Shown piece by piece: positions 8,033-16,384 of a stretch of 26,349 nt of DNA. Source of the DNA: Acrasis kona (taxonomy: Eukaryota; Heterolobosea; Eutetramitea; Acrasida; Acrasidae); NCBI GenBank assembly GCA_026419775.2, contig JAOPGA020001620.1, positions 1 through 26,349 on the forward strand, given 5' to 3'. Made by a program: the position numbers and the translations under genes. The notes beneath the pieces were generated by a model that worked only from the letters and a program-made list of their open reading frames with translations, searched no databases and had not been told where the DNA came from. Within the stretch, counting starts at the first letter, position 1, and each line of letters opens with the position of its first letter.

Positions 8033-8999
8033 TTACAAAAAATAATCTGGTTGTGGTTTCTTTCCTGGAACTCCCCTCGCCTCTTGAGGGGCAGCTTCAA
8101 ATACTTTAAAGTTCCTGGCCAAGTTCTCGTCTAGTTCTAATATTGCTGCCACGTTTCCACAACGATAACAATAGTTTGGCGCAGACCATACCGTTACCAA
8201 CATATCCTGGAACATGTACTTGTATCCTTCCATAACTAGTTGATGTGCTCTGCAAATTAAATCGATCGAATTGGTTTGGTTGAATTGCGCAACAACGTCG
8301 CCCCCAAACAAGTATCCCGCTCCGCGCGGGCTCAATCCCCAACCATCATTTTCATTTTCGTCGGGATCGGACCACATCAAGTCGCACATGGCTCCGTCGT
8401 GTGGAACTTCTTGCTTTCTGTCAATCTTACGGATCTGGTCTAAGGTCGTGATTGATGGGCTCAATCCACCATGCACGCAGAACACTCGATCCTCAACCAA
8501 AGCGGATAAGCTTAGGTAGTCGAAAATCTCTGTGCAATACCTCCACACGTTGACGCTTCCATATTTGCGAAGACACTCATCGTAGAAGCCGTATACTTGT
8601 GTAATTTGTCTACTTTCGTGGTTGCCTCTAATTAGCGTGATGCGGTCAGGATATCTAACTTTTAGTGCAAGTAACAGCAAGAATGTCTCCACAGAATAAA
8701 AACCGCGGTCCACAAAATCTCCCATGAAAAGGTAGTTGGTATCTGGGACTTCGCCCCCGACTTTAAAGAGCTCCTTTAGGTCGTAGAATTGTCCGTGAAT
8801 GTCCCCGCAAATCTTTAAGGTAAATATAATTAAAGTATTTTCTTCATACAGTAACGGGGGCGAACACTTTTTGGACATTACCCTCCTCCACAAGAATCTC
8901 TTTGGCCTTTTGACATAGATTTTTTACCTCTGACTCTTTTATAAGCTCGCATCTCCTTAATCGTTCAATCTGTGAATCTATATCTGAGGGAGAGGCCAT
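8033..8999 (-). CDS. PPP4C: serine/threonine protein phosphatase 4 catalytic subunit
   Basis: Exons (minus): 8999-8850 and 8812-8033, joined over a 37-nt GTATGA..AAG intron (8849-8813), give 309 residues (the animal enzyme has 307). The start MASPSD aligns with the family start. Metal and catalytic signatures of the PPP family are all present: GDIHG at 53-57, GDFVDRG at 81-87, RGNHESR at 112-118, the CVHGG of the next block and [11 protein letters not shown]. The [12 protein letters not shown]-terminus and the tail ([12 protein letters not shown].. then DYFL) are specific to PP4 and distinguish it from PP2A and PP6; the terminal Leu is the site of carboxymethylation in this group. PP4 acts with regulatory subunits in DNA-damage recovery, centrosome and splicing control. 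The stop is followed by ATAAAT, not AATAAA. Confidence 0.97.
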
Positions 9000-9332
9000 G
9001 ATTGTTTTTAACTGGTGAAAATGTTCATTTTTAAAATTGACCAATCCGTTAATTTTACAAAATATTAATTGAACATAAAACAATACCACCTATGAAAGTG
9101 CTAGTAGTGATGCTGCAAGCGAACCAATAGCTAACATGCTCAGTATTTTGAAAAAAGGATGATACAGATATAATAAAAGTCAACTTCAATCAAAAGTAGA
9201 ACAGAAATTAAACTATGACTGTGACATTGGAGATTTTTCAATCTGGAGAAATAACTAATCACTCCGATTAAAGTGCCGATCAGTTGTTTAAAACTGCAGT
9301 TTTAAAATGAAAAGTTATCTGTGCCAGATAAA
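9000..9332. other. divergent promoter region between PP4 and the Cys-rich gene
   Basis: 333 bp between the start codons of two divergent genes. It is AT-rich with no RNA gene. A 10-codon frame (9307-9336) at its right end stops across the ATG of the next gene. Confidence 0.5.
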
Positions 9333-10334
9333 ATGAAAATTTTTATCGCTTTGTTGCTGTTAGCAGCCCTATGTGTGGCGAATGCATCAAAATGCTCTGC
9401 CGGTAACTACTGGGAGTATGAGGAAGGAGGAGGAGGTCACTGCAACCTCTGCTATCAGGGTCACTATTGTCCAGGAGACGATCAAATCCATCCATGTCCA
9501 GACAGTACATTTAGCCCAGGAAGAGGCACCATCAAATGCATTGGATGTCAAAATCCTTCCACTGGCCTGAAAGACTTTTGTCTATCAGAAGATATCCCCG
9601 ACAACCTTTTTCAGTGGAGAGTGAGTGAGTATTATGTATCCACAGACGGAGTGACTAAAGTACATACTTATCCAGTTAAGCGCGTGTTTAGCATGGCAGT
9701 GTTGAAGCGCGGTGGTGGACCTTTTCAATTAAATACATTGAATGTTGTTCAGCGAAGTAATGCAACAGACTTGAGTCCAATTACCTTCTATGCCTCCAAC
9801 GTCACCGGAACGCCTTCAGAAGAAAATCACACCTACAAAGCAACAGGACAGAACATTACTTCTTTGATAGATGACTATCAACTAACTGCTGACAGATCTA
9901 TTGACTACTTCACACTGATTTTTAAAAAACCAACGACCATAACTTTTGGAATGCAAAGCACATCCTTACCTGTAGACCTCACCGTCACAACAGACAAGAC
10001 GACCACTTTTCCATTCGAAGAAAACTTTGGAACAAAATTCTATCGCCTAAATGTTCAAGGTGCGGAGAAGAAGTCTAAAATTACTTTGACAATTGCCAGA
10101 AAAGACAGGGAAGTTTTCAGTACGGCACTTGTATGGACAAGAAACAAGGAACTCAGCAAGTATGTCAACGCCATCAACGCTGATGCAATTGTGTCGAGCA
10201 AACTTTCTGGATATCAGAAGGACTACTCTATTACTGTAGAAGACCAAGGTGACGTAATTATTGGAATTTACTTGTACAGATGGTCGCCATCCATTATGGA
10301 AGTCAAGGCCCATGTAACTCCAATAGGAAATTAA
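9333..10334 (+). CDS. secreted Cys-rich protein, ephrin-receptor-like (GCC2/GCC3) module
   Basis: A 333-residue protein. ATG 9333 opens an ideal signal peptide (1-18, ALCVANA end); the frame also extends four codons upstream to a GTG, which is rejected. Residues about 20-75 hold spaced CxxC and CPxG motifs (NLCYQGHYCPGDD, CPDSTFSPG, KCIGC), the pattern of the tyrosine-kinase ephrin-receptor-like Cys-rich module. The remaining 250 residues are beta-rich with several N-glycosylation sequons and no TM segment, so the product should be soluble and exported or vacuolar. Function is unknown. The gene is intronless, divergent from PP4 and convergent with the small SAP-like gene, whose stop lies 35 bp beyond. 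Confidence 0.75.
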   Translation: MKIFIALLLLAALCVANASKCSAGNYWEYEEGGGGHCNLCYQGHYCPGDDQIHPCPDSTFSPGRGTIKCIGCQNPSTGLKDFCLSEDIPDNLFQWRVSEYYVSTDGVTKVHTYPVKRVFSMAVLKRGGGPFQLNTLNVVQRSNATDLSPITFYASNVTGTPSEENHTYKATGQNITSLIDDYQLTADRSIDYFTLIFKKPTTITFGMQSTSLPVDLTVTTDKTTTFPFEENFGTKFYRLNVQGAEKKSKITLTIARKDREVFSTALVWTRNKELSKYVNAINADAIVSSKLSGYQKDYSITVEDQGDVIIGIYLYRWSPSIMEVKAHVTPIGN

Positions 10335-10369
10335 AAACTTTCTTTATAGGTGCCTATATTGTTTATTAA

Positions 10370-10707
10370 TTACTTTGGGTCATTGGAGATCATTTTTGAT
10401 AACTTTTCAAACAAAGCTTTTTTTGCTCCTTTTGCTTCAATGTTCTTATCGGCAAGTAGTTTTTAAAATGCTAGCTTCTTTCATTGTCAATGTGCACTAT
10501 GAGTTTCAAATTTGCGACCACCACTCCACGTTAGACCGACAGTCCAAATTTTTGGTAGATCATCCAATATTTCTTCATTTGTATCCTCATCAACTTTCAG
10601 TTTCTTTGTTGGAATATTGTCATCGGAGGCACCGTCCAACTTTCTTAACAATAGCAAGTTAAAAATAGATTATAACAACTCTACACAAGAAAGACATTGG
10701 AACCCAT
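10370..10707 (-). CDS. small SAP-domain-like nuclear protein (spliced, possibly frameshifted)
   Basis: Short coding-like segments on the minus strand fill the gap between two genes. ATG 10707 (MGSNVFLV) joins over a 41-nt intron (10684-10644, GTAGAG..TTAAG) to an exon with PTKKLKVDEDTNEEILDDL. A second intron of about 70 nt would lead to FKNYL, and a last segment reads ADKNIEAKGAKKALFEKL before TAA (10370-10372). Together the last pieces fit a SAP DNA/RNA-binding helix-extension-helix, but FKNYL and ADKNI lie one base out of phase, so there is a sequence error, a real break or a different splice. AATAAA follows 2 nt after the stop. The position (61 bp from NmrA, 35 bp from the Cys-rich gene) suits this compact genome. 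Gene structure is tentative. Confidence 0.4.
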
Positions 10708-10768
10708 GATCACTGAACACAAACGCTGGTGGGTTGAATAACATAATTATAATAAGTTATCGTGTGTT

Positions 10769-11665
10769 TTATTTTAGTGTGATTCTATTTGGATCACTTT
10801 TGAGCCAATCTTCAAATGTTAACATGTCAACGACTCTATTTTCTTTTTCTGCTTGGATGATATGGTCTTTATAAAATTCATACCACTTCATATTGTTGGT
10901 GGTTTCTGGCATATTATGAGCACCGAACTCCTCATACGATTGTGGTTCGTGTTTGATGCTAACTCCCTTTACCTTGTTCAACACATTGCAGATATCGGTT
11001 ATGGTCAAATTTTGTGATACCAATGGAATAGGTGCGTGCGCGGAAGTGTATTTTTCTGGATGCTCAAATAATTTAGCAACCACTTTTCCTGTATCATTGA
11101 CGTCATAGGTTGGAAGGGTAGTCTCTTTTGATATTGGCTGTCTGAAAACATACTCGTTATCGCCAATTTGTTCAGGTTGGAACCACGTACTCAAATTTGA
11201 GAAGTAGAATCCTACAATCGCCGTGTTAATTATTGGAATGCTGCTACACTCATTTTTCAAATATTTTTCAACTTCGGCCTTGTTTTGATAATGTGGTAGA
11301 TAAAGTTGTTTTGAAGTTATCGCATCTGCGTCGTATAGTGATGTCCAAACTACATGTGTGACCTTCTCTTCTAATGCAGCCTTGCACATGTTTTTTCCTT
11401 GTTCAACTTCTTTTTCTTTTGCTTGCCAGTAGTCGGTCATCATGAACACACCATATGACCCCTTAAAAGCATTTTTTACCTGTTCATACACATCTAAGTT
11501 GCACTCGACAACCTCAACGCCCTTCTTTCTGAGTTCATCTGACTTTTCGCTGTTCGTATTTCGAGTTGTCGCTCTTACTTTCCATCGTTTATCATTTTTG
11601 AGTAAATAATCAACAACAGATCCCCCCTGTCTTCCAGTCGCCCCGACTACTGTTATCAGCTGCAT
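10769..11665 (-). CDS. NmrA-like NAD(P)-binding protein
   Basis: A 298-residue, single-exon protein starting at ATG 11665. The N-terminus has the dinucleotide-binding fingerprint VVGATGRQGG (residues 6-15), followed by RATTRNTNSEKSDEL and an atypical SDR Rossmann fold. Length and motifs (GSYGVFMMTDYW, THVVWTSLYDAD, YDVNDTGKVV) match NmrA/HSCARG (NMRAL1)-type redox sensors, which bind NADP and usually lack the catalytic Tyr-x-x-x-Lys of true dehydrogenases. It is probably a cytosolic redox-sensing regulator; a reductase such as an isoflavone-reductase relative cannot be ruled out. AATAAA (minus 10773-10768) contains its TAA stop. Confidence 0.9.
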   Translation of the reverse strand: MQLITVVGATGRQGGSVVDYLLKNDKRWKVRATTRNTNSEKSDELRKKGVEVVECNLDVYEQVKNAFKGSYGVFMMTDYWQAKEKEVEQGKNMCKAALEEKVTHVVWTSLYDADAITSKQLYLPHYQNKAEVEKYLKNECSSIPIINTAIVGFYFSNLSTWFQPEQIGDNEYVFRQPISKETTLPTYDVNDTGKVVAKLFEHPEKYTSAHAPIPLVSQNLTITDICNVLNKVKGVSIKHEPQSYEEFGAHNMPETTNNMKWYEFYKDHIIQAEKENRVVDMLTFEDWLKSDPNRITLK

Positions 11666-11955
11666 TTAATTTGTAAGGTGAAAAATTTAATGAATGTCGT
11701 TTTATTGCACGACGGAGTTGTTATGGAGAACTTCTCTCCGTCTCGTGCCGAGGCTTAGCCTGTATTATTATGCATATATTTACAATGATAATTAATTTTA
11801 TTTTTATTTTATTTTATATATTTGGCCTTAGAAGCTTTTAAAGTGGCCGCGCTCGAAGCGACTTAAGCCAGTTCACCGAAGAACTATATATTTCCTCTCT
11901 TTCTCTTTGCTGGGGATGTAATGATAATTAATTGATCAAATTTTCCGAAATTTAA
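11666..11955. other. intergenic, with a long imperfect hairpin and a GC-richer patch
   Basis: No ORF is supported. It contains an imperfect 11-bp hairpin (11707-11748) and a GC-richer island (about 11843-11885) in AT-rich surroundings with a small hairpin AGTTC..GAACT (11870-11885). A non-coding RNA is possible, but no known RNA family was recognised. Confidence 0.3.
11707..11748. repeat. imperfect hairpin, about 11-bp stem
   Basis: GCACGACGGAG at 11707-11717 pairs with CTCCGTCTCGTGC at 11736-11748 (two extra bases). The 18-base loop has its own small GGAGAA/TTCTC pairing. It lies just upstream of the NmrA-like gene start. It could be a structured RNA, a factor site or the end of a small mobile element. 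Confidence 0.35.
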
Positions 11956-12194
11956 TTAATTCTAATAAACTATTTTTTCAAAGCTAAAAAGTACACAGCT
12001 CAAGGTATACAAAACAAGATTGTAAATGAAAGGCTGGTAAAAATTCCTCATATTGATATTGGTCTAGTAAGAGAGTTGAGGCCTGCCATTATCAACCAAA
12101 ACAAGATAGAGGAGCAATTGAGGAAGAAAGTTGGGAAGGCAAAGAAGCTGTTACAGAATTCACTTTGTGAAGAGGATAATCAAGGACTAAAAGA
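11956..12194 (+). pseudogene. gene or element remnant abutting tRNA-Arg
   Basis: An 80-codon stretch without ATG or stop reads like real protein: AKKYTAQGIQNKIVNERLV, then IPHIDIGLVRELRPAI, then a Lys/Glu-rich helix. The frame runs on into the tRNA gene, so its 3' end cannot be natural. I recognise no family. It looks like an internal piece of a coding sequence left next to a tRNA; whether it came from a host gene or a mobile element is not clear. Confidence 0.35.
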
Positions 12195-12277
12195 TACCGA
12201 ACGTGGGTCTCGAACCCACGACCTCGAGATTAGAAGTCTCGCGCTCTTCCATTCAGTCGAAACTGAGCTAGCCCGGC
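12195..12277 (-). tRNA. tRNA-Arg(TCT) with 18-nt D-loop
   Basis: 83 nt: acceptor GCCGGGC/GTTCGGT (paired, with three G-U), D-stem GCTC/GAGC, anticodon stem CGAGA/TCTCG, loop CTTCTAA (anticodon TCT), T-arm GTGGG/CCCAC with TTCGAGA, and discriminator A. TTTT follows three bases on. The D-loop is 18 nt, about 9-10 more than usual, the same size as in the tRNA-Ile genes here. Within the D-arm CAGT TTCG ACTG could form a small UUCG-capped hairpin. There is no intron at 37/38. Confidence 0.9.
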
Positions 12278-13524
12278 CATTGATTTAATTTTTTGAAGAA
12301 TTATTATGTTCTTAAAATTATTTTAATCATTCTAAGAATTAGATCAAAAGGATGTCGTAATTTTTTGTCATCAGGATACATTATAAGTACATTACTGTTT
12401 AGAAAAAACGTTGAATGTAAAAAGTCGCTGTTAGTATCCTTGCATCTACAATAAATTTGCAAACTTATATTTATAATTATCAGGTTGTATTGAAAAATTG
12501 TGGTTGATGAGCTTGTTGTTCGCATGGCGATTGTAAATGGCTATTAATTTACATTGAAAACTCATTTTCATATTTATTCAACTCGACATTATCATATTTG
12601 ATCGAAGCAATCGTCTCGTCAAGAACAAACTCTGGAATGCCCCAAGAATCAATCAAAGAAGGAACTACCGGAAATTTCATTAATCAGACATTTAATCTTT
12701 TTAAACTGTGCGCTCGAAATGAAATGCCTCTCGTCTCCAAAAACCACGAACTTTTCCTCTCCATCATATCCAGAGCATGCAGTACGCACAAAGTATTCAT
12801 GACCCTCACAACATGATGATTCGAACCCAATTTATTTTTCATGAAAAATTTTTCAATCACAAATACCCAAACCAATGCTGACACAACAACAAATTCGCTA
12901 CAAAACTAACTACGTATTCAATTGACACAAAGTGAAGCAATATCTATGGGTCAAGATCTTCGAAACACCGCGGACCAATTAATTACAAGAGCAAACTATG
13001 CATCAATACCTGCCTACATGTACAACACAATTCATGTATCACAATAAAAAACACATGATAATAAAAAATAATTATAATTTACACAAACAACCCACTGTTC
13101 TCGTTTCCAACGAACCTCTTCGGTAATCTGAAAATTCAAAAGGTCAATTGATCATGTTGATCATGACCATTAGCTAATTTCTTCCAATGTCCATCGTGCG
13201 GTCTGTTCGTAACTTTATGTATAAATAACTCTACTGATCATACGGGGATTATCTTTTGATTATTAATCGAAAATCTATTTTAACGTGAATCAAGTTTGTA
13301 AAAATTGATTGATTTGGGATAGTACCTGCGGAGTGAATCAACATTAAATCAACGCGAATATCTTTCTATGACTATATATCGACCAGAAGATAATAGAATA
13401 AGATTTATAAAGTACTGGATAGTAAACAAAAATAGTGTAATATTTTTATTTGCGATCTGACCATTGCAGTATAAAAAGGTATGGTTCAATCACATTCAGT
13501 CATCATTTAAAACAAAACACAACA
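12278..13524. other. long intergenic region, no recognised gene
   Basis: About 1.25 kb. Between 12511 and 12884 several frames on both strands are open for 60-100 codons (for example plus 12511-12816, with SYLIEAIVSSRTNSGM), but none has an ATG, a splice model or a family I recognise. From 12900 to 13460 it is plain AT-rich DNA with two TTGATCATG repeats (13148-13165) inside a GGTCA..TGACC frame. The right end is the promoter of the ferritin-like gene. Confidence 0.4.
13470..13477 (+). promoter_or_regulatory. TATA box of the EGF/ferritin-like gene
   Basis: TATAAAAA lies 48 nt upstream of the chosen ATG (13525), followed by A/C-rich leader sequence (AAAACACAACA), a good arrangement for a TATA promoter with a leader of about 20 nt. 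It also supports rejecting the upstream TTG start. Confidence 0.6.
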
Positions 13525-15504
13525 ATGAAGCACTGCGCATTCATAGCCCTATCACTTCTAGCACTCGCAACATCCTCGCTCTGCATATCCTTCTCTGAAG
13601 GAGAGAGCTTCTACGTCCCCAGAGGAGACAGAATCAAAAAGTACAATGCAAGTACTCTCGTCCAGACAGGATCCATCAATGCTCCAAAGTCCACCAACAT
13701 TGGCTCTGCATACGATGGTGTTGTCGACAGGCTCAACCTACACTTGTTTGTGGCCTCCGGAAGCAACGACGCATTCTACATCTCCAGAGTAGTCCTATCA
13801 AGATTTGAACTAGTCCAGAGAAAGAGACTTTTCGTAAGACCCTACGGATTCTACGCAGACAGAGAGTTTGTCTACTACCTAACCAACGAAAGAGGTGACA
13901 GCAACTCTACTCTCAACAGGCTCCCTATTGGCAACCTGAACGTCGACCCAGAGACTCTTTCACTAATCGGCATCGTCGAAAATGTTGGTCCTCGCCCAGA
14001 TCCACGTCCAGGTTTCAACAGCACTACTGACTTGGTTGGATACTACACTGGTCCTTCTGGTCTTTTACAACGCACCTCTACAAGAGCATTCAACGTCATT
14101 GCACCCATTCCCATCCCAAACAATCAAGTCATCTTGTGGGTCCAAAACGGAATTGCATATGAGGTTCGCAATCGTGGTAACGAGAAGGTGGTTGACTCAT
14201 TCTTCTTTTTGACTTCCGCATTGAACAGCACCAGAAACAGCATTGTTGCAGGTATTGCTTCAGACAACGTAGATGCCATCCAGGAAGATCGCTACAGACG
14301 CGGCAACCTACACATTCTAGTATCCAGTGCCAACAATGACCATTTCATCTACCAAAGACTATCGGACGAGACCCTAAGAAGAAATTCACTATTCAACATT
14401 AGACGCGCCGCCAACATCATCCCAAGAGTCGACAACAACAGGCTACATTACACATCAGGAGATCAATTATACGTCTACAATGTGGAGGACGGTAGCTTCA
14501 AATTCAACAACATTGATAAGTCACTACCCATCTGTGCAAACGCACCCAGTCACTCATCAAGCAACACATGTTCAAGACAAGACCGAAACATTCCTGTAGC
14601 ATGCTCTGGCAACGGAAACTGCAATCAAGGAAAATGCATCTGCAATCAAGGATACTATGGATCGGAATGCAGTCAACCATGCTTGGTGGCACCAGGAAAC
14701 AATCCATTCAACGATGCAACCAAACCAGACCTTAAAGTACTCAACTACGCCTTGACATTAGAACACTTGGAAGCAACATTCTACAGAGAGGCACTCAACG
14801 TGTTCAGTGCAAGTGATTTCGTCTCCAACAATTTGACTGCTACTGACGTGGACTACATTGAAGACATTGGAAGACATGAAGCCGACCACGTTGACACTTT
14901 AATACAAGTCATCGAATCATTAGGAGGAGATGCCGTACAAGAATGCACGTATGACTTTGGATACGGAGACAACTTTGCTCAATACCTCGCAGTTGCACAA
15001 GCATTAGAGAACACTGGCGTGTCAGCATACGATGGAGCCATCTCATTACTAACCGTCGACGCATTAAAGACTGCTGCTGCGACCATTGCTACCGTAGAGG
15101 CCAGACATGCCGCTTACTTGAATCTACTAAACAACGCAAGTCCATTCCCAAGTGCTTTTGATACCGCATTAAACATGACACAAGTGTTGAGCATTGCTGG
15201 TCCTTTTATTGTGAGCTGCCCTGTAGTCAACAATCAATGTAACGGAGTGAATGCAACAAATGCTAATGTGTGCTCTGGTCGTGGATCATGTTCACTCACT
15301 GTGTGTCATTGTGATGAAGGATTTGCTGGTAAGAATTGTGAAGAGACTGCCGCTCAAAAGACATGTACCGAACATCCTGTAAGTGCCGCCCCAAGATCAT
15401 TTGTTCATTCCAACGAGAGATTTGAAGAAAGTAGTGCCGCGCTTGTTTCCGGTTTGTTAATGTCCGTGACTGTTGCCATCTTTGCATGCATTACATTGAT
15501 GTAA
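13525..15504 (+). CDS. secreted, membrane-anchored protein with two EGF modules and a ferritin-like domain
   Basis: A 659-residue, intronless protein starting at ATG 13525 with a signal peptide (1-20, ATSSLC). Residues about 25-345 are beta-rich and may form a propeller-like fold of unknown family. An EGF module follows (about 357-391: CSGNGNC..GKCICNQGYYGSEC). Residues about 398-560 are a ferritin-like four-helix domain of the Ferritin_2/Rds1 type: EHLEATFY near 413, GRHEADH near 450 and ARHAAYL near 526 supply Glu/His ligands for a di-metal site. A second EGF (about 572-607, CSGRGSC..CHCDEGFAGKNC) and a terminal hydrophobic stretch (about 635-659) ending in LM suggest a GPI anchor. It should face the outside of the cell or a vacuole. 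Metal binding is inferred. Codons are C-rich, and with the TATA box this suggests high expression. AATAAA starts on the last base of the stop (15504-15509). Confidence 0.85.
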   Translation: MKHCAFIALSLLALATSSLCISFSEGESFYVPRGDRIKKYNASTLVQTGSINAPKSTNIGSAYDGVVDRLNLHLFVASGSNDAFYISRVVLSRFELVQRKRLFVRPYGFYADREFVYYLTNERGDSNSTLNRLPIGNLNVDPETLSLIGIVENVGPRPDPRPGFNSTTDLVGYYTGPSGLLQRTSTRAFNVIAPIPIPNNQVILWVQNGIAYEVRNRGNEKVVDSFFFLTSALNSTRNSIVAGIASDNVDAIQEDRYRRGNLHILVSSANNDHFIYQRLSDETLRRNSLFNIRRAANIIPRVDNNRLHYTSGDQLYVYNVEDGSFKFNNIDKSLPICANAPSHSSSNTCSRQDRNIPVACSGNGNCNQGKCICNQGYYGSECSQPCLVAPGNNPFNDATKPDLKVLNYALTLEHLEATFYREALNVFSASDFVSNNLTATDVDYIEDIGRHEADHVDTLIQVIESLGGDAVQECTYDFGYGDNFAQYLAVAQALENTGVSAYDGAISLLTVDALKTAAATIATVEARHAAYLNLLNNASPFPSAFDTALNMTQVLSIAGPFIVSCPVVNNQCNGVNATNANVCSGRGSCSLTVCHCDEGFAGKNCEETAAQKTCTEHPVSAAPRSFVHSNERFEESSAALVSGLLMSVTVAIFACITLM

Positions 15505-15597
15505 ATAAATCAATTAGAAATAAATACTTGTTGTTCAGTTGATTTGTTTTTTGTGGGTTGATCGAATATTGTTTGTTACTTCATGTAAAAATCACAC

Positions 15598-16298
15598 AGG
15601 AAGAGACTGATGAATTTGATGAATCTGAAGCTTCCGATACATGCTCCTGTGCACGTCTTCTGCAAACTACTTTATCAAAAGAGAGAAAATCAGATCTGAT
15701 TTATAAATATAAGAAAAACATTCGTGATGAAAATAATGTTATTGTGAAAGATGTGTTTGACAGCACCGGTAACTATATGCAACACAAGGAATGCATCATC
15801 AAGGTTTTAGGAATTGCAATTACGTTTGAAGAGACTAAAGAATGTTCGCAAGAATGACCTTCCAATGCACAAGCATCTAGGTTCAATCTCAAACAATGCT
15901 GTACGAAAGGACACCATTGAGCATCTCAACAAATTCATGATCACAAATTCTGAGGTCAAAACCAGGTGCATGAACATCAAATTCAAAAGCTGGTTTCTAT
16001 TAAGCTACAAGTACATTAAAGACAGTTCAATTACCGAAAACGACCTTGACAAAATTGTCTTTTACTCATATTCTCTCGAAGATTGGAAACATTTAAGCGA
16101 TGGAAACTGGTAGATTGAGGAGTATAACAGCTTTGTATTACGGTACTAATATAGACCATGTGAGTAAGCTATCCAGAAGGATTGCATTTGGATGAGCAAT
16201 TAAAAAGAGAGTCAATGTGAATGAATATGAATCAGTGTGGGCACTCGACCATCAAGAGCAGCTATTGAAGAAGAGAGAAGGGGTTGATGACGAATAAA
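15598..16298 (+). pseudogene. fossil of an unidentified coding element, broken
   Basis: About 700 bp of coding-like plus-strand sequence is split over at least three reading frames. It includes QHKECIIKVLGI, RLKRLKNVRKND.., a helical block, and a tail with WALDHQEQLLKKREGVDDE that runs into AATAAA. The pattern (a short conserved block, an LGI turn, a Lys/Arg-rich helix, then a His/Gly region) loosely recalls the N-terminal part of transposon-associated proteins found in animals and protists, but I cannot name the family. At least two breaks are present, so it is non-functional. It lies between an intact secreted-protein gene and an intact membrane-protein gene. Age is probably moderate, since long frames survive. 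Confidence 0.4.
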
Positions 16299-16384
16299 AT
16301 ATGTGTTTCTTTTTTAAACAAGAATTTGAGTGAAAGGAGCAATAACTGTGGAGAGCATATTCACAAAATTAATTTTATTTACAT

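Noticed and set aside
12076-12288. ORF reading through tRNA-Arg
   Set aside because: The right part is the antisense of the tRNA gene, so this cannot be a natural coding end; only the left part is kept as a possible remnant.
12511-12884. Overlapping open frames on both strands
   Set aside because: Several frames are open at once, none with an ATG start or known motif; not enough to call a gene.
13450-13524. TTG-initiated extension of the EGF/ferritin-like protein
   Set aside because: It spans the TATA box and leader; the signal peptide starts at ATG 13525.
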